Shown here piece after piece: positions 1 to 8,539 of a stretch of DNA of 64,000 bases. The position numbers and the translations under genes are program-made. Source of the DNA: Pedobacter sp. KBS0701 (GTDB lineage Bacteria > Bacteroidota > Bacteroidia > Sphingobacteriales > Sphingobacteriaceae); NCBI RefSeq assembly GCF_005938645.2, contig NZ_CP042171.1, positions 3,782,001 through 3,846,000 of the forward strand, written 5' to 3'. The notes under the pieces are model-generated. The model was not told the DNA's origin. It saw only the letters and a list, made by a program, of their open reading frames with translations, and did not search any database. Positions within the stretch are counted from its first letter, which is position 1. Each line of letters opens with the position of its first letter.

Positions 1-871
1 CTTTTATCCATTTATTGGCATCGTATGTAGTATTAAAAAGTGCAACCCCATCTTTATCACTAAATCCCGCATAATCTGTGTTTCCATTAAACAAAGGACT
101 TGCAGCGGTTAGTAGTAATCTAGCCTTAATGGCAAGTGCAATCGGTTTGGTAATACGCCCCAGTTCATTGCTCCTGTCCGTAATAATCATCGGTAGATTA
201 GTAATTGCCTCATCCAACAAATTATTCACATAATTCACACAATCATCAAAAGGCATCCTTTTAATTCTTACTTCGTCAACAGATGCGTCAAGATCCAGGT
301 TTTTATCTACTATTGGAATCGGGCCATACATACGAAGCAGTAAAAAGTTGTAATATGCTTTTAAAAATTTTACTTCTGCAATCCAGCGCTGTCTTTCATC
401 CAATTTGAGATCCGGAACTTTAGTCTGATCCTGTACATTGTCTAGAAAAATATTACAGGTTCTGATCGCTTTGTATAAACCATAATTATCATTATATCCT
501 CCTCCCTGATAACGTCCGTTCCATGCATCCATTAACGGATTATCGGCATTCTGGCTACCTCTGGCTATACGCCAACCATAAGAAATAAACTCCCGTTCTT
601 CTATATTTGACCATATTTCATCTCCGGCCATAAAACCCATATTGTTTAAAGGGTCACCATCTTTAGGCAAAAAGGAATAACAGGTAAATAAATACTTTTC
701 TGCCTCACTCCTTAAGGTAAATGCATTATCTATTGTGGCCACGTTATCAGGAACAATGTCCAGATATTTTTTACATGAGCCCAATAAAACTAAACTCAGC
801 ATTAGAATGGAGGCAAACCCCATTAAACCAGGCTTCTTTTTATTTTGAAATAATATTTCGGTATTTTTCAT
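1..871 (-). CDS. RagB/SusD family nutrient-binding outer membrane lipoprotein (partial)
   Basis: This is the N-terminal 290 codons of a SusD-family protein; the C-terminus lies beyond the left edge. The start is the ATG at 871, 20 bases after the SusC stop, and gives a lipoprotein signal peptide ending in the lipobox LLGSC (Cys33), so the mature protein should be lipid-anchored at the outer membrane. The helical (TPR-like) pattern and early phrases such as CKKYLDIVPD and a YQGGGYNDNY segment are typical of SusD. By family knowledge it forms the lid of the SusC transporter and captures an oligosaccharide or peptide. No hydrolase or regulator is visible here, so the substrate is unknown. Confidence 0.93.
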   Translation of the reverse strand, partial: MKNTEILFQNKKKPGLMGFASILMLSLVLLGSCKKYLDIVPDNVATIDNAFTLRSEAEKYLFTCYSFLPKDGDPLNNMGFMAGDEIWSNIEEREFISYGWRIARGSQNADNPLMDAWNGRYQGGGYNDNYGLYKAIRTCNIFLDNVQDQTKVPDLKLDERQRWIAEVKFLKAYYNFLLLRMYGPIPIVDKNLDLDASVDEVRIKRMPFDDCVNYVNNLLDEAITNLPMIITDRSNELGRITKPIALAIKARLLLTAASPLFNGNTDYAGFSDKDGVALFNTTYDANKWIK

Positions 872-891
872 TGTATTTTCTTTAACAATCT

Positions 892-3800
892 TTAAAAACT
901 TAAACTCACACCTAAATTGTATACCGTTTGTACAGGGTAACCTAAACCGTTTCCTCCCATTTCCACATCCCATAATTTAAATGAGCTAAATGCGGCAAGG
1001 TTACTGGCATTTAAATAAAAGCGGGTAGCCCTGATTCCTAGTTTGTTTTGGATTCTGGTTGGAAGATTATAACCAAGTTCTACCGATTTTAATCTTAAAA
1101 ATGATCCATTGCGCATCCACCAGGTTGATGTCTGATTATTATTGGCAATAAATTTATCGCTCAATCGCGGCCAGAATGCATATATATCACGATTTTCTTC
1201 ACTCCAGTGACTATTAGCAATTACGTCGAGCAGACCATTTTGTGAACCGCCATTAAAAACAAACGGGGAAATATTCTGCGGATTGATGAAGAAAGATGAA
1301 CGGGCAGAACCCTGGAAAAAGGCAGAGATATCAAAACCCTTAAAGCCAAATGTTCCTCCAAAACCATAAATAATTTCTGGTGCCTGTGGTAATCCGATAG
1401 GTACAGCATCTGCTGCCGATATTACACCATCACCATTTACATCTCTGTATTTGATATCACCACCGCCATAATCAAGTCCGGGTTTACCGGCAAATTGTAC
1501 AGGTGAATTTTTAGCTTCAGCATCATCAACAAATAGCCTTTCTGCGATATATCCAAAAGTTTGTGTACTTGGCAATCCTACATGGGTTCGATATGCCTCA
1601 TTTGCATTATAAGCAGGCTCATCATTAATTAAAACTTTGTTAGTTGCATAGGTAAGGTTACCTCTTAACTGCAAATACATGCTGTTTCCAAAAGATTTAT
1701 TATAATTAGCCGAAAAGTCAACTCCCCTGCTCTCCATTTCATTCGTATTTGCCTTAACTGCAGCCTGAAGCCCCATTGTACTCGGCACATATACCCTGTC
1801 TGTTAAAATGTTAGAACGGTTTTGTTTATATACATCAATATTAAGACTTAACGCATCAAACAGGGTCATGTCCAAACCAAGATTGAGTTGTTTAGATTTT
1901 TCCCACGTAATTAAAGGATTTGCATAACGTGAAATAGAGATACCATCTTTATAATAGAAGTTATTCTCTCCAAATGTTCCGCCATAACCTGCATCATTCA
2001 TGTTCACCTCCGAAAGATAGAAGAAACGATCCTGAGCCCTTCCAATCTGATCATTACCGGTGATACCATAAGTCGCTCTTAATTTCACATTGCTTAATAC
2101 TTTGCTTAATGGTTTGAAGAATTTTTCATTGGAAATCAGATAACCCAAACCAAATGAAGGGAAGAAACCAAAACGATTGTTTGCAGCAAAACGCTCCGAT
2201 CCGTTATAACCAAAGTTAAATTCAGCAAGATAGCGATTATCATATCCATAAGTTGCACGTCCAGACACACCCTGATTACGGGATGGCAATGACAACTGAA
2301 GACTTCCTGCGTTTGCAGCCAGATAATTCCTCATATTGGTAATCAACATTCCGGTTACCGCATGTTTCTCTTTAAAAGTATGATTGTAATTTACAGCTAC
2401 TTCTGTATAAAAAGTAGAGTTTAAACTTTTAGTTCCTTCTGAATAATTAAGATATTCCGTTCCGGTAAGTCCGTAGGTTGGAGGTGCACCACTATTTAAT
2501 AAGTTTAGCATAAAATCCCCACCTGCTGGATTAGGAATAGCTGAATAATAAAAAGGATTATAATTACGCGCAATATCAAAGTAGGAATACCTGATTACAT
2601 AAGACATCAGTCGTGCACTTAAACCTGGCAGTATCCCTTTTAAATCTTGTTTTAGTTCAATTTGTGTTTGTAAGGTCGAGGAATTATTATCCTGATATCC
2701 TTTTACCATTTCGGCATAAGGATTAACATAAAGTGACCCGCTAGGCGAAATTGCATTACCAAATAAAGGATGTTTGGCATAAGGTTGATAACTTGCTGGA
2801 TAAACTGCAGGAAACATTACCGGATTTGACCAAAGTGCCTGATTAAAAATTTTCTGACCACCATTGATCTTGTTTCCGTTACTATCATATCCACCAACTG
2901 GGCCTCTGTAATCGTCAAACTGACCATAAACCCTGATAATAGCTTCCGTGGTGTTGGTTAGGTTAATATTAACCGTAGATCTCAATGAATAATTTCTGAG
3001 TTTGATATTACTATTAAAATTATTAAGATCTGCCACTTTCAATACCCCGTTATCAATATTATAAGTACCCGAAATATAATAACTGGCTTTACTTCCACCA
3101 CCTGTTACGTTCATATTATAACGTTGATTAAACGTATAATCCTTAATCAACTCTTTTATCCAGTTATTATTTGGGTATAAAAGTGGGTTATCACCCGCCG
3201 CAGTAGCATCAATTTTAGTCTGCAGGTATGGTAATATAGCTAATCTGCTTCTGGTTAAAGCTGCTTCATTAGCCTGTTTCATATAGGTAATATTATCTGC
3301 AAATTTGAAATTTCTCGTATTGCCTGATAACGAAGTTTCAGCACGGAAAAAATATTTGGTTTCACCAGCCTGTCCAGATTTAGTGATAATTAAAAGGACA
3401 CCGTTTGCACCCCTGGCCCCATAAACTGCTGAAGCAGTTGCATCCTTTAAAACGTTAAATGATGAGATATCATCAGGTTGTAAACGGGCCATATCATTTT
3501 GAGTAGATTCAACACCATCAATCAAAATTAAAGGATCCTGCTTACCCGCACCAAAACTTCCTAATCCACGGATAAAAAAAGATGCATTATCTGCACCCGG
3601 CTCACCGCTACGCTGATAGGCAATCATACCAGCTACTCGTCCGGCCAGCATTGTCGTCAGGTTACTGGTTGGCCCCTTTAACTCTTTTGGATTAATAGAG
3701 GTAATGGAACTGATCACACTGGTCTTTTTCTGTGTTCCAAAACCAACTACCGCAACATCATTCAGCGTATTGGCATCAGGTTTTAATACGACGCTAATAT

Positions 3801-4137
3801 TATATACACCATCACGTTCATAGTCAGCCACATTTTTGGTTACTGCTTTGTAGCCCACCAGGCTAAAAAGCAATTTACCCGATCTTGCAACCTTAATGGT
3901 ATAGCGCCCCTGATCATCTGTGGATATACCACGGCTTGATCCAGCTACCTTAACATTTACTCCAGGTAAACCGCCTACAGTGTCCTTCACCACCCCCTTA
4001 ACGGTTACTTCATTTTGTGCAGAAGCAGAAAAACAAAAGCCCATGAACATCATTATGCCCACAAGCGTTCGGAATACGCTTTCACGGAAAAATAAACAGC
4101 CCGAATTTTGAGCCTTCTTTTTGTAGATTTTTCTCAT
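892..4137 (-). CDS. SusC/RagA family TonB-linked outer membrane transporter
   Basis: A 1081-residue SusC-type receptor. After a signal peptide ending near residue 40 (SASAQ) comes a carboxypeptidase-regulatory-like domain (about 44-125), then a plug domain (about 130-260) with the typical DPLILIDGVE and YGARGANGVLLIITK motifs, then a long beta-barrel ending in an aromatic terminal strand (VSLSF). No STN domain is present, so there is no sign of direct sigma/anti-sigma signalling. It is the first gene of a pair with the SusD lipoprotein 20 bases downstream, and together they should form a TonB-powered importer. The 630-base gap upstream shows no clear regulator, so the inducing substrate cannot be named. 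Confidence 0.96.
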   Translation of the reverse strand: MRKIYKKKAQNSGCLFFRESVFRTLVGIMMFMGFCFSASAQNEVTVKGVVKDTVGGLPGVNVKVAGSSRGISTDDQGRYTIKVARSGKLLFSLVGYKAVTKNVADYERDGVYNISVVLKPDANTLNDVAVVGFGTQKKTSVISSITSINPKELKGPTSNLTTMLAGRVAGMIAYQRSGEPGADNASFFIRGLGSFGAGKQDPLILIDGVESTQNDMARLQPDDISSFNVLKDATASAVYGARGANGVLLIITKSGQAGETKYFFRAETSLSGNTRNFKFADNITYMKQANEAALTRSRLAILPYLQTKIDATAAGDNPLLYPNNNWIKELIKDYTFNQRYNMNVTGGGSKASYYISGTYNIDNGVLKVADLNNFNSNIKLRNYSLRSTVNINLTNTTEAIIRVYGQFDDYRGPVGGYDSNGNKINGGQKIFNQALWSNPVMFPAVYPASYQPYAKHPLFGNAISPSGSLYVNPYAEMVKGYQDNNSSTLQTQIELKQDLKGILPGLSARLMSYVIRYSYFDIARNYNPFYYSAIPNPAGGDFMLNLLNSGAPPTYGLTGTEYLNYSEGTKSLNSTFYTEVAVNYNHTFKEKHAVTGMLITNMRNYLAANAGSLQLSLPSRNQGVSGRATYGYDNRYLAEFNFGYNGSERFAANNRFGFFPSFGLGYLISNEKFFKPLSKVLSNVKLRATYGITGNDQIGRAQDRFFYLSEVNMNDAGYGGTFGENNFYYKDGISISRYANPLITWEKSKQLNLGLDMTLFDALSLNIDVYKQNRSNILTDRVYVPSTMGLQAAVKANTNEMESRGVDFSANYNKSFGNSMYLQLRGNLTYATNKVLINDEPAYNANEAYRTHVGLPSTQTFGYIAERLFVDDAEAKNSPVQFAGKPGLDYGGGDIKYRDVNGDGVISAADAVPIGLPQAPEIIYGFGGTFGFKGFDISAFFQGSARSSFFINPQNISPFVFNGGSQNGLLDVIANSHWSEENRDIYAFWPRLSDKFIANNNQTSTWWMRNGSFLRLKSVELGYNLPTRIQNKLGIRATRFYLNASNLAAFSSFKLWDVEMGGNGLGYPVQTVYNLGVSLSF

Positions 4138-4770
4138 TGTTTGATTTTAGTTTGATATAGTTTGTTGATTAGTTTATTCATGGGCCTACCAATCATCATA
4201 CGGTCGAGTCCTTATGATGGCAGATATGCTTACTTTGCAAAACTCAGCTGAAAGCTTTTCTAGTTAGTGAAAGAGCTTAATGATAATTAGGCAAAATCAT
4301 CTATATATAGAGATAACTATAAATAGGCGTTATTCGAATGTTTAGGATAGTTTGTTTTTCTTCATATCTTCATTGTTATATTTGGTTATGACAAATTAAC
4401 TACTAAAATACCTATCCGAGTGAGGGGCAATATGGTAAATTTTAGGGGCCAAATTAATACGAACGCCTGTCAAACGCTGTATTAAGCGAATACTACCAAA
4501 TTAAAACGTTGGAATAACGCTTATTTTTTTTGAAAAATGAACCAACCCCTCAATTGGATATTATTAATCAAAACGTGATCCATTCATCATCAAATTTATG
4601 ATATACTTTACAAACCATTTTGTAATGGGCTTGTTGTTTCTATCTTTGTACCCGGTCTTAGCATTGCCGCTTTCGGGACTTGGGGCGAATTTTAAAAAAG
4701 CAGATGTATAGTATAAAAATCCCCGTTTCGAAACAAATTGCCCTTAAACATTCTAACATAAGAAACTAAC
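4138..4770. other. Divergent intergenic region between susC and ettA
   Basis: A 633-base AT-rich gap between two divergently transcribed genes. No ORF with coding character was found. A good promoter box facing ettA lies at 4620-4648. No equally good TAnnTTTG box could be found facing susC, so the susC promoter is not located. Confidence 0.6.
4620..4648 (+). promoter_or_regulatory. Bacteroidota-type promoter for ettA
   Basis: TTG at 4620-4622 (within ATTTTG) is followed, after 18 bases, by TATCTTTG at 4641-4648. This matches the Bacteroidota primary-sigma consensus (TTG, then TAnnTTTG). Transcription would start near 4655 and leave a leader of about 115 bases before the ATG at 4771. Confidence 0.6.
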
Positions 4771-6450
4771 ATGTCTGACGAGAAAATAATCTTTTCAATG
4801 GCAGGAGTAAATAAAATTTACCCGCCACAAAAACAGGTTTTAAAAAATATTTACCTTTCTTTCTTTTACGGAGCCAAAATCGGAGTTATAGGTTTAAATG
4901 GCTCTGGTAAGTCATCCCTTTTAAAAATTATTGCCGGTTTAGATAAATCTTATCAAGGCGAAGTCGTTTTCTCGCCTGGTTATTCGGTGGGTTATTTAGC
5001 GCAGGAGCCAATCTTAGATCCGGAAAAAACGGTTCGCGAGGTAGTTGAAGAAGGCGTTGCTGAAGTTACTGCCATTTTAAAAGAATATGAAGAAGTGAAT
5101 GAAGCCTTTGGTTTGGAAGAAAACTATTCTGATCCAGAAAAAATGGATAAGTTAATGGCCAGACAAGGCGAGCTTCAGGATAAAATCGATTCTTTAGGTG
5201 CCTGGGAAATTGATTCGAAATTAGAAAGGGCCATGGATGCCTTACGTTGTCCTGATCCGGATACTAAAATCGGTGTACTATCAGGTGGTGAGCGCCGCCG
5301 GGTGGCCATGTGCCGTTTATTGCTTCAACATCCTGATGTATTATTATTGGATGAGCCTACCAACCACCTGGATGCCGAAAGTATCGATTGGTTAGAGCAA
5401 TTCTTACAAAATTACGAAGGAACCGTTATTGCAGTTACCCACGATAGGTATTTCCTGGATAATGTTGCCGGATGGATTTTAGAATTAGACCGTGGCGAAG
5501 GAATTCCTTGGAAAGGGAATTACAGCAGCTGGTTAGATCAGAAAGCAAAACGTTTATCACAGGAAGAGAAAACAGAAAGCAAACGCCAGAAAACATTAGA
5601 ACGTGAATTAGAATGGGTACGTATGGCACCAAAAGCACGTCATGCAAAATCTAAAGCACGTTTAGCCAATTACGATAAATTAGCTTCAGAAGATGGCAGA
5701 GAAAGAGAAGATAAATTAGAGCTGTTCATCCCTGCAGGCCCACGCTTGGGGAATGTGGTTATTGAAGCCACGAACGTTACCAAAGCTTATGGCGACAAAA
5801 TATTATTCGATAATTTAAACTTTTCACTACCTCCGGCAGGTATTGTGGGTATCATCGGACCAAATGGTGCGGGTAAAACCACTCTGTTTCGTTTAATTAC
5901 CGGACAGGAAGAAGCTGATGCCGGTACTTTCCGCGTAGGCGAAACGGTTGAACTGGGTTATGTGGATCAGATGCACAATGACCTGGATGCCGATAAAACG
6001 GTGTACGAAAATATTACGGATGGTTTAGATAACATACAATTGGGTACTAAAGCGGTTAACGGACGTGCTTATGTTTCAAAGTTCAACTTTAATGGTGGCG
6101 ATCAACAGAAAAAAGTTGGCATTCTATCTGGTGGTGAGCGTAACCGCGTGCACCTGGCCATTACCTTGAAAAAAGGGGCCAATGTATTGCTACTGGATGA
6201 GCCTACCAACGATATCGACGTGAATACCTTACGTGCATTGGAAGAAGCTTTAGAAAACTTTGGTGGTTGTGCCGTGGTAATCAGTCACGACAGATGGTTC
6301 TTAGACAGGATCTGTACGCACATCCTCGCTTTCGAAGGTAACTCTGAAGTTTATTTCTTTGAAGGTAATTACTCAGATTATGAGGAAAACCGCAAAAAAC
6401 GTTTGGGTGATGTTACACCGAAACGCATTAGGTATAAAAAACTAGATTAA
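4771..6450 (+). CDS. ettA: ABC-F ATPase, energy-dependent translational throttle EttA
   Basis: A 559-residue ABC-F protein with two ABC domains and no membrane segments. Each half has a Walker A (GLNGSGKSS near residue 43; GPNGAGKTT near 370), an LSGGE signature, and a Walker B with LLLDEPTNHLDAES in the first half and LLLDEPTNDIDVNT in the second. The linker region (ELEWVRMAPKARHAKSKAR) and the RGEGIPWKGNYSSWL stretch match EttA rather than other ABC-F members. EttA is known to bind the ribosomal E site and gate entry into elongation according to ATP/ADP level. It is monocistronic: promoter at 4620-4648, terminator at 6452-6480. Confidence 0.95.
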   Translation: MSDEKIIFSMAGVNKIYPPQKQVLKNIYLSFFYGAKIGVIGLNGSGKSSLLKIIAGLDKSYQGEVVFSPGYSVGYLAQEPILDPEKTVREVVEEGVAEVTAILKEYEEVNEAFGLEENYSDPEKMDKLMARQGELQDKIDSLGAWEIDSKLERAMDALRCPDPDTKIGVLSGGERRRVAMCRLLLQHPDVLLLDEPTNHLDAESIDWLEQFLQNYEGTVIAVTHDRYFLDNVAGWILELDRGEGIPWKGNYSSWLDQKAKRLSQEEKTESKRQKTLERELEWVRMAPKARHAKSKARLANYDKLASEDGREREDKLELFIPAGPRLGNVVIEATNVTKAYGDKILFDNLNFSLPPAGIVGIIGPNGAGKTTLFRLITGQEEADAGTFRVGETVELGYVDQMHNDLDADKTVYENITDGLDNIQLGTKAVNGRAYVSKFNFNGGDQQKKVGILSGGERNRVHLAITLKKGANVLLLDEPTNDIDVNTLRALEEALENFGGCAVVISHDRWFLDRICTHILAFEGNSEVYFFEGNYSDYEENRKKRLGDVTPKRIRYKKLD

Positions 6451-6451
6451 T

Positions 6452-6480
6452 AAAAAGTCCCGGTAAAATCGGGACTTTTT
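6452..6480 (+). terminator. Rho-independent terminator of ettA
   Basis: An 11-base stem (AAAAAGTCCCG paired with CGGGACTTTTT) with a 7-base loop lies directly after the ettA stop and runs into a T tract. Confidence 0.88.
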
Positions 6481-6515
6481 TGTTTGAGGCGTAATTTTGA
6501 AAGCTTTCTGTATCT

Positions 6516-6582
6516 GTAACGTTGAGCTTGTCGAAACGCTTACTAGCGACCTGAATAGGTCCTTCGACAGGCTCAGGATGAA
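6516..6582. repeat. Imperfect palindromic intergenic repeat (TCGACAGGCTC family)
   Basis: GAGCTTGTCGAA at about 6524 is mirrored by TTCGACAGGCTC at about 6563. Related sequences occur at 13919-14003 and 27591-27692. It lies between the convergent ettA and the small membrane gene at 6598. Confidence 0.7.
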
Positions 6583-6597
6583 AATTTTTCTTACAAT

Positions 6598-6981
6598 TTA
6601 TGCAGGCTGAAAAGGATTTGGCCTTTGGTTTTCTTTCGCTTTGCGTTTGCCCCTGAAGAAAAAATACAGGTTAATGAACAGCATAATGCCCAGGTAAATG
6701 GCAAAACCACCTATTTTAGAACTTAGTGCTTCAACCAAACTGCGGTAATCGTTTGCGCCAATCGTAATCTTCATAATCAACAGTGCGAAACCGATATTGA
6801 GCAGGTAAAAGCCTGTTTCGAAAAGTTTGTTCGTCGCGTTGGCAATCTCTTCCCTTCCCTTAAAAATATCCAACATATATATCTTACTGTTTTTGAACAG
6901 CGTTTTTGAAACATAAAAAGTCAGAAAAAGTGCAATTGGTAAATAAACTGCATAGCCGATTAAAATTTTTGTCGTTTCCAT
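6598..6981 (-). CDS. Small integral membrane protein of unknown function (paralogue A)
   Basis: 127 residues with about four hydrophobic segments (roughly 8-28, 55-72, 90-110) and a basic, polar C-terminal tail. I do not recognise the family. It resembles the next gene upstream (7000-7347): both have a Y-L-x-N-I-G segment in the middle (FYLLNIGFA here, YYLVNIGYC there), a following LVEALSSK/LVEVMAVK motif and a final NLYFF/NIYLL segment. The two genes are 18 bases apart and probably cotranscribed. Duplication followed by divergence is the simplest reading. No catalytic motif is visible. Confidence 0.7.
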   Translation of the reverse strand: METTKILIGYAVYLPIALFLTFYVSKTLFKNSKIYMLDIFKGREEIANATNKLFETGFYLLNIGFALLIMKITIGANDYRSLVEALSSKIGGFAIYLGIMLFINLYFFFRGKRKAKENQRPNPFQPA

Positions 6982-6999
6982 AATGAAAAGTTTAAGGTG

Positions 7000-7347
7000 T
7001 TATTTTATTAATTTATGAATGGTTTTGGTAAGCAAATAGATATTTAAATAATGAAGAATCGACAGGATGCAAACAATAGTCGCCACTTTTACGGCCATCA
7101 CTTCTACAAGCTGCTGCGATGAGGCAATCGTCTCCCATCCTACCAATGTCATGGCACAATAGCCAATATTAACCAGGTAATAAGAAACCAAAAGCGATTT
7201 ATTAATCTGATGACAAAGATCCAAATGATCGGGAATGAGTTCAGCTACAAAAATATTTCCATTTCGGTAACATATCTTCCCTACCACTACGATGATGAAT
7301 ACGATAACCGCTATAAAGATGGCATATCCGAGTATATTGTAATCCAT
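7000..7347 (-). CDS. Small integral membrane protein of unknown function (paralogue B)
   Basis: 115 residues, very hydrophobic N-terminus (about 5-25), a polar stretch NGNIFVAELIPDH, then two to three more hydrophobic segments. It is the first gene of a two-gene unit with its paralogue at 6598-6981. The shared central (N)K-x5-YYLxNIG and LVE motifs line up without large gaps. I do not recognise a named domain, so no function is given. Confidence 0.68.
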   Translation of the reverse strand: MDYNILGYAIFIAVIVFIIVVVGKICYRNGNIFVAELIPDHLDLCHQINKSLLVSYYLVNIGYCAMTLVGWETIASSQQLVEVMAVKVATIVCILSILHYLNIYLLTKTIHKLIK

Positions 7348-7747
7348 AGCAAAAGATTTAATTATAAAACTTTCAGGAAAAAATGAAAATATAAACTAAA
7401 AAAATAAGCCCCGTTAGTGGCATTCTTTAAAATGTTTTATGCTCTATTTTCCTTTCACAGTGTAAAAGTAAATTAAATTTATTAAACTTTCAAATATTAC
7501 TGAAAATTAATTAAAAATAAGTCCCTAGTCATTATGAATGGCAATGAAGGATCTCATCGATTTATTAAAGATTCTTCACTGCGTTCAGAATGACAGATTT
7601 TTAGCAGATTATAGGCTGCGAGGAATCGTCATTCCCAACTTGATTGGGAATCGTAATGCAAGCGCTTTAGGATTCCCGCCTGCGCGAGAATGACGATCGT
7701 ACTGATAGGGTCTGCCGATGGTAGCGGAGTCGAATGGCATTTATCGA
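7348..7747. other. Intergenic region with repeats, no gene
   Basis: A 400-base gap. The part next to 7347 is AT-rich and must hold the promoter of the two membrane genes, but no exact TAnnTTTG box was found. The remainder consists of palindromic repeat material (a half-element about 7545-7591 and a full one at 7627-7695). Confidence 0.5.
7627..7695. repeat. Palindromic repeat, CGTCATTCCC family
   Basis: Begins CGTCATTCCCAACTTGATTG and ends in a GCGAGAATGACG stretch, so the ends are inverted copies (CGTCATTC / GAATGACG) with an internal TTCCC/GGGAA hairpin. A second copy with the same CAACTTGATTGG core is at 35879-35942. Confidence 0.75.
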
Positions 7748-8482
7748 TTAGTGCCTGTTTTTCAAAGCTTTTTTGATCGCCACATCAGTTACCCTTTCCA
7801 TAATCTTATAACCGGCGAGGTTAGGGTGAACACCGTCAACCGTTAATTCCGGTCGTTGGCCTTTACGTTCATCAACCAAAGGTGTCCAATAATCCAAAAT
7901 CGTATAATTTCCCTCTTTGGCATAGGTACCAATCTTTTCGTTTAAATCAACAACAATATCGGCTGCCTTAATCTGCTTATTCCATGGATATTCATAAACA
8001 GGCAAATATTTACAAAGTATTACTTTAATACGGTGTAACCTCGCCAGTTCTGCCATCGATTTAATATTATCCATAATCTTATCTATAGTCACATGGCCTG
8101 TATTACCTGCAATGTCATTACTACCTGCCAAAATAATCACCGCTTTTGGCTTAAGGTTAATCACATCCTGCCGAAAACGGATCAGCAGCTGTGGCGAAAT
8201 CTGTCCGCTTATTCCCCTATCTACGTAAGTATTCCGCCTAAAATATTCAGGATCTTTCTGTTTCCAGAATTCGAAAATAGAACTTCCCAGAAAAACTACT
8301 CTTTTCTCTTTCCGCTTCGGTAACTGCAAGTGTTCATTTTCTTTCTGATACTTCGTTAACGCGGCCCAATCGTCTGCAAAATTTTCTTTTTGGGGTTTAT
8401 TGTTTAACGAATCTACTTTCTGATCCTGTGCGAATAAAGCATGGCCAGAAATCAGTAAAATAAAAAACAGGATTTTATTCAT
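7748..8482 (-). CDS. SGNH/GDSL hydrolase, secreted
   Basis: 244 residues with a signal peptide (about 1-18) and the SGNH blocks in order: FLGSSIF with the nucleophile Ser67, DRGISGQ (block II Gly), LAGSNDIAGN (block III, Asn122) and DGVHPNLAGY (Asp216, His219). This is the full catalytic set for an esterase/acetylhydrolase of the GDSL superfamily acting in the periplasm or at the surface. Family members remove acetyl or acyl groups from glycans or lipids; the substrate cannot be read here. The stop of the upstream receptor gene (8540) lies 57 bases ahead of its start, so the two may be cotranscribed. Confidence 0.9.
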   Translation of the reverse strand: MNKILFFILLISGHALFAQDQKVDSLNNKPQKENFADDWAALTKYQKENEHLQLPKRKEKRVVFLGSSIFEFWKQKDPEYFRRNTYVDRGISGQISPQLLIRFRQDVINLKPKAVIILAGSNDIAGNTGHVTIDKIMDNIKSMAELARLHRIKVILCKYLPVYEYPWNKQIKAADIVVDLNEKIGTYAKEGNYTILDYWTPLVDERKGQRPELTVDGVHPNLAGYKIMERVTDVAIKKALKNRH

Positions 8483-8539
8483 AAGGTAAATTGCATAATA
8501 AAACGAAACACTAAAACTAAATAATCTGGGTTTAAGTAT

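Noticed and set aside
1..4137. Complete polysaccharide utilisation locus
   Set aside because: Only SusC and part of SusD are visible; no glycoside hydrolase or regulator is in the window.
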